64,000 bases of DNA from Pradoshia eiseniae. Lineage in GTDB: Bacteria > Bacillota > Bacilli > Bacillales > Pradoshiaceae. Location: the NCBI RefSeq assembly GCF_002946355.1, contig NZ_PKOZ01000001.1, forward strand, positions 938,130 to 1,002,129, given 5' to 3'. A program made the position numbers and the translations under genes. The notes beneath the pieces were generated by a model that had not been told where the DNA came from, ran no database searches, and saw nothing but the letters and a program-made list of their open reading frames with translations. Shown in pieces: positions 54,074 to 63,449 of the stretch. How positions within the stretch are numbered: the stretch's first letter is position 1; each line of letters opens with the position of its first letter.

Positions 54074-55340
54074 CCGGCCTGTATGGATTCAGAATATCGG
54101 TGAACTTGCCACATTAAAGTCTGCGCAAACAGGTCCGAGGATAGGGGAAGATATGAACGACCTTGGCCTTATAAATAACGGGAGTGTGTGGGTTGAAAAG
54201 GGAAGGATAGAGGCTGTCGGAACAACCATAGAGATCAAAGAGAAGTATGAATCTAGAATGGAAGAAGCGGATGTCATAGATGCAGGCGGTCGTCTCATTA
54301 CACCAGGGCTGGTTGATCCGCATACCCATTTTGTCTATGGAGGCAGCAGAGAAGAGGAATTTGAGAGGCGCCTGCAAGGCTATACCTATATGGAAATCAT
54401 GAATGCAGGCGGCGGTATTCATTCTACAGCCAAGAAAACGGATGATACCCCATATAGTCAACTGTTAAAAGAATCAAGTAACCGCCTTGACCTTTTCCTT
54501 CACCATGGGGTGACGACGATTGAGGGCAAAAGTGGTTATGGGACTGCCCTTGATACAGAACTGAAGCAATTGAGGATCATGCGGGAATTAAACGAACAGC
54601 ATCCAATCGATATCGTATCAACCTTTATGGGGGCACATGCCATTCCGAAATCCTTCGCCGGCCGGGAGGAGAGATATGTCGAGTCAGTCATAAATGAAAT
54701 GATTCCCGCTGTCATGGCAGAAGATTTGGCTGAATTCATTGATGTTTTTTGTGAGAAGGATGTCTTTTCGATTGAGCAATCGAGGCGAATTTTGCTGGCA
54801 GGGAAAAAAGCCGGATTAAGAGCAAAAATCCATGCGGATGAGATTGTCGCCACAGGGGGAGCGGAACTTGCAGCCCAGCTTGAAGCCATTTCAGCGGAGC
54901 ATTTGTTAAAGACGGAGTTAGCTGGAATGAAGGCAATGGCAGAGGCAGGCGTCATTGCCTGCTTACTTCCGGCAACTGCGCTTTTCTTAGGTGAAAAACC
55001 AGCGGATGCTAGGACGATGATTGATTTGGGAGTCCCTGTTGCAATCTCAACCGATTGTAACCCTGGTTCGTCCCCAACGGTTTCCATGCCGCTAGTCATG
55101 AATCTAGCCTGCTTACTGATGAAGATGACACCGGCTGAAGCCTTGACTGCCGCAACTTATAATGCGGCATGTGCGATTAATCGAGAAGACCGTATTGGCA
55201 GTATTGAGGAGGGGAAGCAGGCTGATCTTGCCTTATGGAATGTCAGCTCATACCGTGAGCTTCAATATTTCTTTGGCGTTAATCATATTCATTCCGTTTG
55301 GAAAAGAGGGGAGCTTGTCATAAATGGATTTGGCAGATAA
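54066..55340 (+). CDS. hutI: Imidazolonepropionase
   Basis: 424 residues from ATG 54066, which overlaps the end of hutU by 8 bases; GGAG about 9 bases upstream supports it. Amidohydrolase that opens imidazolone propionate to N-formimino-glutamate. [17 protein letters not shown] is the metal HxH motif, [22 protein letters not shown] and [16 protein letters not shown] complete the active site. Confidence 0.95.
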   Translation: MNNRPVWIQNIGELATLKSAQTGPRIGEDMNDLGLINNGSVWVEKGRIEAVGTTIEIKEKYESRMEEADVIDAGGRLITPGLVDPHTHFVYGGSREEEFERRLQGYTYMEIMNAGGGIHSTAKKTDDTPYSQLLKESSNRLDLFLHHGVTTIEGKSGYGTALDTELKQLRIMRELNEQHPIDIVSTFMGAHAIPKSFAGREERYVESVINEMIPAVMAEDLAEFIDVFCEKDVFSIEQSRRILLAGKKAGLRAKIHADEIVATGGAELAAQLEAISAEHLLKTELAGMKAMAEAGVIACLLPATALFLGEKPADARTMIDLGVPVAISTDCNPGSSPTVSMPLVMNLACLLMKMTPAEALTAATYNAACAINREDRIGSIEEGKQADLALWNVSSYRELQYFFGVNHIHSVWKRGELVINGFGR

Positions 55341-56301
55341 TTGGCTCCGTGAGCCGAATTGGTCCTGGAATGATTCACTTGAACCATCCGGTTATGTGCA
55401 TGATTGGGTCCAAAGGATAAACGAGGTAGAATCAGTGCCTGAGTGCATTCTCTATGGTGCCCCATTATCAAAATCATCTATTAGTGTTTCAGGCGCATCC
55501 CTTTATCCAGAGGTTTTTCGCAGGCTTTGGAAACAATTTGCCGCTTATAACTTTGAAGAAGAGATTGACCTGACTTCCTATTCAGTCGCTGATGCAGGGG
55601 ACATACTCATGCACACGACAGATGTGGCTGAATCACACCGGAGGATTGAAATCGCCGCGTATGCCTTGAATCAGACTTTCCCGAAGTCAACCCTTTGCAT
55701 GATTGGAGGCGATCATTCCACGACAGCTTGTGCTATCCGTGGGCTCAAAAGAAGTCAGCCAAATCAAACGATTGGGATCTTGCAGCTTGATACCCATCTG
55801 GATGTACGGGATCCGGCTGAGTACGGGCCTGCTAATGGGACACCAATCCGCCAGCTAATCGAGGGTGGAGTCGTAAGAGGAGAGCATATCGTCAATATCG
55901 GTCTGCATGGATACTACAATACTAAACAGCTTGTTGAATATGCGAAGAGGCATCAAATCAAGACATATTCTATGAAAGAAACTAGAAAAATAGGTGTATC
56001 CAGGCTAATAGAACAAGAGCTAAAGCGGCTCTCGTCCGAGACAGATCTGGTTTATGTCACGGTTGATATGGACGTTTTAGATATATCCTTTGCACCTGGT
56101 GTACCGGCCGCAACACCTGGGGGGATGCGAACCGAGGAGCTGTTTGAAGGGCTGCTTTCAATCGGTAAATCTCCGGCCGTGAAGCATATTGACTTTGTCT
56201 GCCTAGATCCTTCACGTGATTCAAGAATTGAAGAGACTTGCCGGATAGGCGTACATGCATGGCTTCAGTTCATGACTGGAAGAATAATGAATAAGGGCTG
56301 A
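55324..56301 (+). CDS. hutG: Formiminoglutamase
   Basis: 325 residues of the ureohydrolase (arginase) family, overlapping the end of hutI by 17 bases. Manganese ligands: GGDHS, DTHLDVR (DAHLD in most relatives) and DMDVLD, then ETC near the end. Position after hutI and the length point to formiminoglutamase (glutamate plus formamide) rather than agmatinase. THLD instead of AHLD is a small deviation next to the metal site, also seen in some HutG proteins as I recall. Confidence 0.92.
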   Translation: MDLADNWLREPNWSWNDSLEPSGYVHDWVQRINEVESVPECILYGAPLSKSSISVSGASLYPEVFRRLWKQFAAYNFEEEIDLTSYSVADAGDILMHTTDVAESHRRIEIAAYALNQTFPKSTLCMIGGDHSTTACAIRGLKRSQPNQTIGILQLDTHLDVRDPAEYGPANGTPIRQLIEGGVVRGEHIVNIGLHGYYNTKQLVEYAKRHQIKTYSMKETRKIGVSRLIEQELKRLSSETDLVYVTVDMDVLDISFAPGVPAATPGGMRTEELFEGLLSIGKSPAVKHIDFVCLDPSRDSRIEETCRIGVHAWLQFMTGRIMNKG

Positions 56302-56401
56302 ACAAGGATAGTCTATTCTCACTCTTCCTGCATACGCATGTATGGGGAAAGGATAGGCAAGAGTCATTCTTCTCATTATATGGACAAACAAGCACACCAC
56401 G

Positions 56402-56454
56402 GGCTATATCAAGACTGGTCTCTGATATAGCCTTTTATATGTCTAGATATAGAC
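56402..56454 (+). terminator. Hairpin pair between hutG and hutH
   Basis: GGCTATATCA (56402-56411) and TGATATAGCC (56423-56432) form a 10-bp stem followed by TTTTAT, a plausible terminator. A second small hairpin GTCTA-GATA-TAGAC (56441-56454) lies directly before the hutH ribosome binding site. In B. subtilis HutP prevents termination upstream of hutH, so an analogous control point is possible; no hutP gene is in the window. Confidence 0.65.
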
Positions 56455-56469
56455 AGAGGGGGTCATGAG

Positions 56470-57966
56470 ATGATTTACATTGATGGAAATACCTTGAGTC
56501 TTAAAGAGATTGAAAGAGTTTTATATAAAGATGAACAGGTCAGCATTTCACAAAAGGCGGACAAAGGTATTTTTGACGCCAGGAACTTAGTAGAAAAAAA
56601 GCTTGAAGAAGGCAATATTGTTTATGGTCTAAATACTGGTTTCGGTAAACTGAGTGAGACGACCATCTCAAACGAGCATGTAAGAGATTTGCAGGTAAAC
56701 TTGATTCGTTCTCATGCCTGTGGGGTAGGAGAACCGGTTTCAGAACCTGTTACAAGACTAATGCTCTTACTCCGCGCGAATGCATTGGCTAAGGGGTATT
56801 CCGGCGTACGAAAGGAACTCATCCAATTATTGATTGATTGCCTTAACAAGGGTGTCCATCCGGTAATTCCAAGCAAGGGTTCACTTGGAGCAAGCGGGGA
56901 TCTCGCTCCATTGTCCCATTTGGCACTCGTCTTGGTTGGGGAGGGCGAGGCCTATTATCATGGCAGACGATATCCAGGATTGGTTGCCTTACAGAAGGCT
57001 GGGCTTAATCCAATCAGGCTTGAGGCGAAAGAAGGACTCGCTTTGATAAATGGTACACAGGCTATGGCAGCGACTGGTGTGCTTGCCTACCTGGAAGGAA
57101 AGAGATTGGCTGAATATGCGGATGGTATCGCATCCTTGACCCTTGAAGGATTGCGCGGCGTTTTGGATCCATTCTTGCCGATGACACATGTGGTGCGTCC
57201 TTTTCAGGAGCAGCAGGATGTTGCCAAAAGGATTTGTGCTTATGTAGATGGCAGCGGGCTGATGACAAGGCAAGGGGAGGTTAGAATTCAGGATGCCTAT
57301 TCATTGAGATGTATTCCACAGGTTCATGGGGCGATTCAGCAAGTGCTTTCCTATGTGGAGGATAAGCTTACCACTGAAATCAATTCCGCTACCGATAACC
57401 CGTTAATCTTTCCGGAGACTGACCAAGTCATCTCAGGCGGTAATTTCCACGGACAGCCGCTAGCCTTTGCAATGGATTTCCTTGGTATTGCCATCTCTGA
57501 GCTTGCTAATATATCGGAAAGGCGAGTTGAAAGACTAGTAAATCCCCAATTAAATGATTTGCCGCCCTTTTTAAGCCCGAATCCGGGACTTGAGTCCGGG
57601 TTAATGATTACACAATATGTCGCTGCATCACTCGTTTCAGAGAATAAAGTGCTCTCTCATCCATCAAGCGTCGATTCGATTCCCTCCTCGGCTAATCAGG
57701 AAGACCATGTCAGCATGGGGGCTACAGCTGCGAGACATGCACTAAGCATCCTCGAAAATGCACGTAAAGTTCTCGCGATTGAATGGATATGCGCCGCCCA
57801 AGCCGCTGACTTCAGGGGCGTCGATAAATTAGCACCCAACACTAGAAGGCTTTATGACCATCTGCGCAAGAGGGTGGCATACGTAAATTCAGATCGCTCG
57901 CTTTCTGCTGATATTGACCAAATGGCAGAGGAGTTGAAGTTCTGCACGGAATCTTTTTTATCATAA
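56470..57966 (+). CDS. hutH: Histidine ammonia-lyase
   Basis: 498 residues, usual length. Non-oxidative deamination of histidine to urocanate, the first step of the pathway. The MIO prosthetic group forms from Ala-Ser-Gly in GSLGASGDLAPLSH (near residues 137-150). YGLNTGFGKL, ATDNPLIF, GNFHGQPLAFAMDFL and PSSANQEDHVSMG are conserved. AGAGGGGG precedes ATG. It is last in this cluster, behind a hairpin. Confidence 0.96.
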   Translation: MIYIDGNTLSLKEIERVLYKDEQVSISQKADKGIFDARNLVEKKLEEGNIVYGLNTGFGKLSETTISNEHVRDLQVNLIRSHACGVGEPVSEPVTRLMLLLRANALAKGYSGVRKELIQLLIDCLNKGVHPVIPSKGSLGASGDLAPLSHLALVLVGEGEAYYHGRRYPGLVALQKAGLNPIRLEAKEGLALINGTQAMAATGVLAYLEGKRLAEYADGIASLTLEGLRGVLDPFLPMTHVVRPFQEQQDVAKRICAYVDGSGLMTRQGEVRIQDAYSLRCIPQVHGAIQQVLSYVEDKLTTEINSATDNPLIFPETDQVISGGNFHGQPLAFAMDFLGIAISELANISERRVERLVNPQLNDLPPFLSPNPGLESGLMITQYVAASLVSENKVLSHPSSVDSIPSSANQEDHVSMGATAARHALSILENARKVLAIEWICAAQAADFRGVDKLAPNTRRLYDHLRKRVAYVNSDRSLSADIDQMAEELKFCTESFLS

Positions 57967-58004
57967 GATATAAATTGATTATAATTATATTATGTAAACA
58001 AACT

Positions 58005-58044
58005 AAAAAGAGATGGAATGCCTTGCTTGCATCCATCTCTTTTT
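58005..58044. terminator. Bidirectional terminator between hutH and the rhodanese gene
   Basis: AAAAAGAGATGGAATGC pairs with GCATCCATCTCTTTTT (one mismatch region) with a 5-base loop, T-rich on both strands. Confidence 0.85.
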
Positions 58045-58054
58045 ATCGTTCAGC

Positions 58055-58954
58055 TTATTTGCTGCCAGTGACGAGGGGAAGATCCTCTCTTGAGGCCCAT
58101 TCATTCAATGACCCGTCATAGACGGCGATGTTCTTAACGCCAATCTGTTCTAAAACGAGGGCATTCCAGGTGGCAGCGATGCCGCCTCCGCAATAGGTAA
58201 TGACCCTTTTATCTGAATCAAGGGGACCCGTTTTCTCAAAATTCTTCTTCAGCTCTTCATTTGGAAGAATAGTCTTCGTTTCGGGATTGGCATGGCAGCC
58301 AAAGAAGACGTTTACACTTCCAGGGATATGGCCTTTCCGCGGGTACGTATCTGTTTCTCCCTTAAAATCCTCAGGAGATAAGCTGTTGATGAGAATAACG
58401 GAATCATCATCCATCGCCTTAATGACATCCTCCATGGTTGCAAGCATTTCTTTCTTGCGCTCTCCCTTAAAATCAGCCTTCGGGTATACGTCTGTGGCAT
58501 TAGAAAGAGGACGTCCTTCTTCCTTCCACTTTTGTAATCCGCCCTCGAGAACAGCAATGTTTTCAAAGCCCTCATATGTTAGCTGCCATCTTAATCTTGC
58601 TGCCCATTGCGGTGCTTCCACAGAAACACCTACAAGTGCACCCTGGTCATAAATCACCGTATAGGTGTCTTTATCCCCGATACCAAGATTCTCCATATGG
58701 TGAACGAAAGCATCACGCTCAGGTAAAGTGAAAGGAAGATTTGATCCCGGGTTAGATAAGTCATGCAATAGATCTGCATAAACAGCGCCAGGGATATGTC
58801 CCACGTTGTATGAATCCTTACCGGATGACAGGGTGATTCCCCCATCCTGCAAGGGCTTCATAAAAGTGGTAGCATCAATAACCCTCAACTTTGGGTCATT
58901 TAGGTGTTCCTCAAGCCATTCAGTTGAAACAATTAGCGGGATCTTGTTCATCAT
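58055..58954 (-). CDS. Two-domain rhodanese-type sulfurtransferase
   Basis: 299 residues. The N-terminal rhodanese domain (about 1-145) contains GHIPGAVYADL but has YDQGALVG in place of the catalytic loop, so it is non-catalytic; the C-terminal domain (about 165-295) has GHIPGSVNVFFG and the active loop TYCGGGIAATWNAL with the cysteine. This is the layout of thiosulfate or 3-mercaptopyruvate sulfurtransferases. The loop CGGGIAA is closer to the thiosulfate type (CRxGxx(R/T)) only loosely, so the donor is open. GGAG lies 7 bases before ATG 58954. Confidence 0.92.
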   Translation of the reverse strand: MMNKIPLIVSTEWLEEHLNDPKLRVIDATTFMKPLQDGGITLSSGKDSYNVGHIPGAVYADLLHDLSNPGSNLPFTLPERDAFVHHMENLGIGDKDTYTVIYDQGALVGVSVEAPQWAARLRWQLTYEGFENIAVLEGGLQKWKEEGRPLSNATDVYPKADFKGERKKEMLATMEDVIKAMDDDSVILINSLSPEDFKGETDTYPRKGHIPGSVNVFFGCHANPETKTILPNEELKKNFEKTGPLDSDKRVITYCGGGIAATWNALVLEQIGVKNIAVYDGSLNEWASREDLPLVTGSK

Positions 58955-59116
58955 TCATTCACTCCAATATTGTCATTATAAGCTGAATATAATATAAATC
59001 AGATAAAATTACTAAGAATTAGACTTGAACAAGAAATATATTTAAAATCAACTGGTAAGTATCAAAAAAGAAAAAAGAGGTTAAAAATAGTACTATTCTG
59101 TTCCACCACACAAATC

Positions 59117-59134
59117 ACACTTGTATACAAGTGT
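59117..59134. promoter_or_regulatory. GntR-like operator palindrome
   Basis: ACACTTGTATACAAGTGT is a perfect 18-bp palindrome. It matches the B. subtilis GntR operator ATACTTGTATACAAGTAT at 16 of 18 positions. It lies 70 bases upstream of the YhcH-family gene, so a GntR-family (FadR/GntR subgroup) repressor encoded elsewhere probably controls that gene. Confidence 0.75.
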
Positions 59135-59203
59135 TTAAAGCACTATTATTGTTTTTGTTACTATTTTCATCAAATATAAAAAGACAACTAGGAGGCTACA
59201 TAC

Positions 59204-59653
59204 ATGATTATGGATCAATTATCGAACGCTTCATTATATAATGGAGTGCATCCAAGACTGAAGAAAGGCTTTGCTTTCTTAATGGAAAACGACTTGCATG
59301 CTTTACCGACAGGAAAGTATGAGATTGAGGATGATAAGGTCTTTGTGATGATTCAGGAATACGATACAAAGCTCATTGAAGACTGCCGATTAGAGGCGCA
59401 TTACCAATATACCGATATCCAATATGTCATTAAAGGCGCAGAAAGAATGGTCTATACGAATAAAGAAGAAACAGAGGTAGTCGAGGAGCAAAAAGAGAAT
59501 GATGTGATGTTCTTGAAGGGTGATGGCAATCATCTTATTGTAAAAGAAGGTTGTTTTGCCGTATTTATGCCGCAGGATGCCCATATGCCGGGTGTTTGTG
59601 TTGAACAGCCAGAATCTGTAAGAAAAGCAGTCGTAAAAGTATTATGTGATTAA
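59204..59653 (+). CDS. YhcH/YjgK/YiaL-family sugar-metabolism protein
   Basis: 149 residues, cupin-like. EAHYQYTDIQYVIKGAERM and KGDGNHLIVKEG with MPQDAHMPG hold the histidines and acids that bind metal in this family (YhcH, EbgC). Members are linked to sialic acid or other carbohydrate use; the role is often anomerase-like. AGGAGG is 8 bases before ATG 59204. Preceded by the GntR-like palindrome, which supports a sugar-acid function. Single gene with a T-rich end. Confidence 0.88.
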   Translation: MIMDQLSNASLYNGVHPRLKKGFAFLMENDLHALPTGKYEIEDDKVFVMIQEYDTKLIEDCRLEAHYQYTDIQYVIKGAERMVYTNKEETEVVEEQKENDVMFLKGDGNHLIVKEGCFAVFMPQDAHMPGVCVEQPESVRKAVVKVLCD

Positions 59654-59727
59654 TGTGCGAGGGGCAAAGTATTTTGCCTCTTTTTTTATAAATGCAAAAA
59701 GGACAGCACGAAGCCGTCCTTATCATC

Positions 59728-59976
59728 TTACCCTTGTGCGAATTGATTTTTCACCGTATTGATCTCTTCCTGTGTAGCTTGTTCCGCTGGGATATAATAG
59801 CCCTTTTGTTTCGCTATGGAAAACACGGCATATTGACGGGCTTCATCCTGGTCACGCATTTGCTGGATAGTCTTGCGCAATTCTTCATTTTCGGTTTGGG
59901 CAATGATTCCTGCATAGCTTGCCAAGGAACCATTTAAGCATGATAAGTAGTCACTGACGATATCTTTTTCCTGCAT
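59728..59976 (-). CDS. Spore coat protein, CotF-like (YraF type)
   Basis: 82 residues from ATG 59976, 9 bases after GGAGG; the in-frame ATG 59985 is only 1 base from it. Helical, with VSDYLSCLNGSLASYAGIIA and EARQYAVFSIAKQKGYYIPA, matching the C-terminal type of CotF-family short coat proteins. Second of two reverse-strand coat genes (7 bases after the gene at 59992-60174), together equal to the YraG-YraF pair. Confidence 0.82.
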   Translation of the reverse strand: MQEKDIVSDYLSCLNGSLASYAGIIAQTENEELRKTIQQMRDQDEARQYAVFSIAKQKGYYIPAEQATQEEINTVKNQFAQG

Positions 59977-59991
59977 CTGTATCATCCTCCA

Positions 59992-60174
59992 TTATAGAAA
60001 GGTCATTAAATTTTCTTTATTTTTGCGCGCATCCTGTGCATCATTTCGAAGCTGTGCAGCAATCCCCTGGTCGGTTACTTGCTGAGCATAATAATCCAAT
60101 TTATTGGCGATTGTTGCATGTCCGCCAATGAGATGACGAAGGTTTTGTAGCTCAAGTTCATTAAGATTAGGCAT
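59992..60174 (-). CDS. Spore coat protein, CotF-like short partner (YraG type)
   Basis: 60 residues beginning MPNLNELELQNLRHLIGGH; ELQNLRHLIG and KLDYYAQQVTD are the N-terminal hallmarks of CotF/YhcQ/YraG proteins. AGGGGGTG precedes ATG 60174. Lies upstream of and co-transcribed with the 59728 gene, divergent from htpG. Sporulation-specific (mother-cell) expression is inferred from the family. Confidence 0.82.
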   Translation of the reverse strand: MPNLNELELQNLRHLIGGHATIANKLDYYAQQVTDQGIAAQLRNDAQDARKNKENLMTFL

Positions 60175-60247
60175 ATATATGGCACCCCCTATTTAGAATT
60201 CGTGGATAGTATTTGTATTCTGGTATGGTTTATTCGACCAAGTGTTA

Positions 60248-60275
60248 TTGACAAAACAAATAAATTTGTGATAAT
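60248..60275 (+). promoter_or_regulatory. Sigma-A promoter of htpG
   Basis: TTGACA (60248-60253), 16-base spacer, GATAAT (60270-60275), directly upstream of the CIRCE element. Confidence 0.75.
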
Positions 60276-60284
60276 TAAAAAATG

Positions 60285-60311
60285 TTAGCACTTGTAGGAA
60301 TAGAGTGCTAG
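60285..60311 (+). promoter_or_regulatory. CIRCE element (HrcA operator)
   Basis: TTAGCACTT (60285-60293), 9 bases, GAGTGCTAG (60303-60311). The consensus is TTAGCACTC-N9-GAGTGCTAA, so 16 of 18 arm positions match and the spacing is exact. It sits at the expected transcription start of htpG, 27 bases before the ATG, where HrcA would repress. Confidence 0.85.
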
Positions 60312-60337
60312 AAGAATACGGAAAGGGTGCAAAAAAT

Positions 60338-62218
60338 ATGGCGAAGAAGCAATTTAAAGCTGAATCAAAGCGTTTGCTCGAAATGATGATTAACTCCATC
60401 TATTCACAGCGTGAAGTCTTTTTACGTGAGCTCCTCTCGAATGCGAGCGACGCCATTGATAAACTGTATTACAAGGCATTAACGGATGAGAATTTAACGT
60501 TTAATAAGGAAGACTATTACATAAAAGTGAGTGCTGACAAGGAAAAACGTCAGTTAATCATTACAGACACCGGTATTGGCATGACGCAAGAGGAGCTTGA
60601 AACGAATCTTGGGGTTATCGCCAAAAGCGGCTCATTAGCCTTCAAGAAGGAGAACGAAAGCAAAGACGGCCATGATATCATCGGCCAATTTGGTGTTGGC
60701 TTCTATGCCGCCTTCATGGTTGCTGATGTTGTCACCGTTACTAGTAAGGCAATCGGCTCCAATGAGGCTTATCGCTGGGAATCCAAGGGGGCTGATGGCT
60801 ACACAATCACCCCTTGCGAGAAGGAAAAGGTCGGTACGGAGATCATCTTAACGATCAAGGAGAACACAGAAGAGGAAGATTACGGCCAATTCTTAGAGGA
60901 ATACCGTCTGAAAGAGATCATTAAGAAATACTCTGATTTTATCCGCTATCCAATCAAGATGGATGTGACTGAGAGCAAGCTAAAAGAGGGCTCGACCGAT
61001 GAATATGAGCAAATCATCGAGGAACAGGTCATCAATAGCATGGTGCCGATTTGGAAAAAGAATAAAAGCGAGCTTACGGATGAGGATTATCAAAACTTCT
61101 ATCATGAAAAGCATTACGGGTTCGATCAGCCATTAAAGCATATTCACATCAATGTTGATGGGACAATCCGATACAATGCGATTCTCTACATTCCAGAAAA
61201 CATTCCGTTTGACTATTATTCAAAGGAATTTGAGAAAGGGCTTGAGCTGTACTCCAATGGCGTACTTATTATGGAAAAATGTGCGGACCTCCTGCCTGAT
61301 TATTTCAGCTTCGTGAAAGGGATGGTGGACTCAGAGGACCTTTCCCTCAATATCTCCCGCGAGATGCTGCAGCATGACCGCCAATTGAAGCTGATCGCGA
61401 AGAATATCAACAAAAAAATTAAGAATGAATTGGTGTCCTTGCTGAAAAATGACCGTGAGAAATACGAAAGCTTCTACAAGTCATTCGGAAGGCAAATCAA
61501 GTTTGGCGTATACAGTGATTTCGGCGCCAATAAGGACATGCTTCAAGACCTGCTCATGTTCTACTCATCTAAGGAGAAGAGACTCGTGACGCTTGATGAG
61601 TACATCGAAAGAATGAGTGAGGACCAAAAGTATATTTATTATGCGACTGGTGAGTCTTATGATCGCATTGATAAGCTGCCGCAGACGGAAATGGTGGCAG
61701 ATAAAGGCTATGAAATTCTCTATCTGACAGAAGATATCGATGAATTTGCCATCAAAATGCTCATGAACTACAAGGAGAAGGAATTCAAATCCGTTTCAAG
61801 CGGAGACCTAGGCTTTGAGGAAGAGAATAAGGATGATGGGAAAGATGCAGACTTAGCGGAGCATAAAGACCTATTCGCCCATATGGCCAAAACGCTTTCC
61901 GGAAGCGTGAAGGATGTACGCGCATCTAAGCGCCTGAAATCGCACCCGGTTTGCCTGTCAACAGAAGGGGAAATTACGATTGAGATGGAGAAGGTGCTGA
62001 ATGCGATGCCGGATAATCCTGGCGTCAAGGCGGAGAAAATCCTTGAAATCAACCCCAACCATGAGGTATTCACATCACTTGTGAATGCGTATGAACATGA
62101 CAAGGAAAAGCTTGATTTATATACAAAGCTGCTATACAATCAAGCATTGATTATCGAAGGTTTGACCATCGAAGACCCGGTAGAATTTACGAACGATATT
62201 TGCAAGGTGATGGTTTAA
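60338..62218 (+). CDS. htpG: Hsp90 chaperone HtpG
   Basis: 626 residues from ATG 60338; GAAAGGGTG lies 8 bases upstream, and the longer TTG start at 60305 falls in the CIRCE arm. The N-terminal ATPase domain has [22 protein letters not shown] and [16 protein letters not shown]; the middle domain has [15 protein letters not shown] motifs (here [16 protein letters not shown]). ATP-dependent chaperone in the cytoplasm. In B. subtilis htpG is not HrcA-controlled, while here a CIRCE element precedes it. Confidence 0.96.
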   Translation: MAKKQFKAESKRLLEMMINSIYSQREVFLRELLSNASDAIDKLYYKALTDENLTFNKEDYYIKVSADKEKRQLIITDTGIGMTQEELETNLGVIAKSGSLAFKKENESKDGHDIIGQFGVGFYAAFMVADVVTVTSKAIGSNEAYRWESKGADGYTITPCEKEKVGTEIILTIKENTEEEDYGQFLEEYRLKEIIKKYSDFIRYPIKMDVTESKLKEGSTDEYEQIIEEQVINSMVPIWKKNKSELTDEDYQNFYHEKHYGFDQPLKHIHINVDGTIRYNAILYIPENIPFDYYSKEFEKGLELYSNGVLIMEKCADLLPDYFSFVKGMVDSEDLSLNISREMLQHDRQLKLIAKNINKKIKNELVSLLKNDREKYESFYKSFGRQIKFGVYSDFGANKDMLQDLLMFYSSKEKRLVTLDEYIERMSEDQKYIYYATGESYDRIDKLPQTEMVADKGYEILYLTEDIDEFAIKMLMNYKEKEFKSVSSGDLGFEEENKDDGKDADLAEHKDLFAHMAKTLSGSVKDVRASKRLKSHPVCLSTEGEITIEMEKVLNAMPDNPGVKAEKILEINPNHEVFTSLVNAYEHDKEKLDLYTKLLYNQALIIEGLTIEDPVEFTNDICKVMV

Positions 62219-62225
62219 TGAACGG

Positions 62226-62268
62226 AAAAGAAAAAAGACAGGATTATTTCATCCTGTCTTTTTTCTTT
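62226..62268 (+). terminator. Terminator of htpG
   Basis: AAAAAAGACAGGAT and ATCCTGTCTTTTTT form a 14-bp stem with a 6-base loop and T-rich tail. Confidence 0.93.
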
Positions 62269-62318
62269 GGAATTTCTGCAATATTTAAGCCCCATGAAGA
62301 ATAGAGGCATAGTTTTGG

Positions 62319-62564
62319 CTAGTCATTATCATTACACCCGCACTCAAATTCCTTAAAGATGTATTCTTTATACAATGTATACTCTTTAAAAGTACTTGTT
62401 TCGGATGAGAAAACTTTCACTAAGGGAGCAACATCCACCTTGGCCCATTGCTTTATTTGTTCATCCATATCCTTAGATGGATCTATTCGATATTGGTTCA
62501 TATCGATACATAAGTCATTATGCTCACATACATCATATGTTACTGCCAAATAATAGTTGTCCAT
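62319..62564 (-). CDS. Small hypothetical protein
   Basis: 81 residues; GGGAGCTG precedes ATG 62564 at good spacing. Acidic, Cys-containing (YDVCEHNDLCIDMNQYRID), ending FKEFECGCNDND; four cysteines could bind metal. No family recognised. Reverse strand, convergent with htpG. Confidence 0.7.
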   Translation of the reverse strand: MDNYYLAVTYDVCEHNDLCIDMNQYRIDPSKDMDEQIKQWAKVDVAPLVKVFSSETSTFKEYTLYKEYIFKEFECGCNDND

Positions 62565-62740
62565 ATATTCAGCTCCCTATACACTAGTATGTTTAGATTA
62601 ATCTTTTGTGAAATTTTATACAACAATTGCGCTCATATACAGCTAAGGTAAAGGATGAGGATAAAAAGATGAGAGGACGCCGGTTTGGTACAAGTTTTGT
62701 ATGGCTTGAGGTAAAATAAAAGAAAAAGGAGTGAAGAGAT

Positions 62741-63118
62741 ATGGGTTATTTAGATGCGTTTTTAGGCAATTCCTCCAATATGAAGACAGAAGAAGCAGAA
62801 GAGAAGTTAAAGGACATTCTTTTTCCGGAGGAGAAAGTCAATCAGGCCTATAAATTAATCCGGGATATGATGGTGTTCACGGAGCATCGCTTGATTCTCG
62901 TGGATGTCCAAGGAATGACCGGCAAGAAGGTAGAATACCATTCCATTCCATATAAAAGCATCACTCATTTCAGCACAGAGACAGCGGGAACGTTTGACCT
63001 GGATTCCGAATTGAAAATTTGGTTATCTGGAGCAGACCTCCCGATTGAAAAGACCTTTAAAAAAGGAGCAAGCATTTCTGAGGTACAGCAATTGCTTGCG
63101 TACTATGTTTGCCGCTGA
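62741..63118 (+). CDS. Bacterial PH-domain protein (bPH_1, YozO-like)
   Basis: 125 residues with KLIRDMMVFTEHRLILVDVQG, KKVEYHSIPYKSITHFSTET and SELKIWLSG, the strand order and motifs of the short bacterial pleckstrin-homology family found in Bacillus. Function of the family is not established. AAGGAGTG precedes ATG 62741. Monocistronic. Confidence 0.85.
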   Translation: MGYLDAFLGNSSNMKTEEAEEKLKDILFPEEKVNQAYKLIRDMMVFTEHRLILVDVQGMTGKKVEYHSIPYKSITHFSTETAGTFDLDSELKIWLSGADLPIEKTFKKGASISEVQQLLAYYVCR

Positions 63119-63258
63119 TCATGGTTGTTCTCAAGGACAGGCACTTATTGACATCCGTTCATTTGGACAATTAGGATAGGAATAAACGATAGGGCTATCT
63201 CTTGTTTTCATTGCGGCACAGCTCCTATCTGCTAAAGAAGCAGGGGAGGAAATGATGG

Positions 63259-63449
63259 ATGGAAGACTTAGGGCTCCTTATTGTGAGGCTGATTGTCGGC
63301 GGGTTGTTCCTGGCGCATGGAGCGCAAAAGCTGTTTGGCTGGTTTGGCGGAGCAGGCTTAAGCGGGACGGCAGGGTGGTTAGAATCAATCGATGTTAAAC
63401 CAGGTTTTTTCATGGCGATGATGGTTGGTCTAATTGAATTAATTGGCGG
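63259..63449 (+). CDS. DoxX-family membrane protein, 5' exon interrupted by a group II intron
   Basis: About 63 residues up to LIELIGG. LIVRLIVGGLFLAHGAQKLFGWFGG is the DoxX N terminus (helix 1 plus QKLFGWFGG), and FFMAMMVGLIELIGG is the next helix. At 63450 the frame enters the intron and reads a short nonsense tail to a stop at 63504. The 3' exon would lie beyond the window. DoxX proteins are four-helix membrane proteins linked to redox or thiosulfate chemistry. GGGGAGG precedes ATG 63259. Function depends on intron splicing. Confidence 0.85.

Noticed and set aside
56441..56454. UAG triplets as a HutP binding site
   Set aside because: Only two UAG with a 3-base gap were seen, unlike the known HutP pattern of spaced triplets; hutP is not in the window, so no site was annotated.
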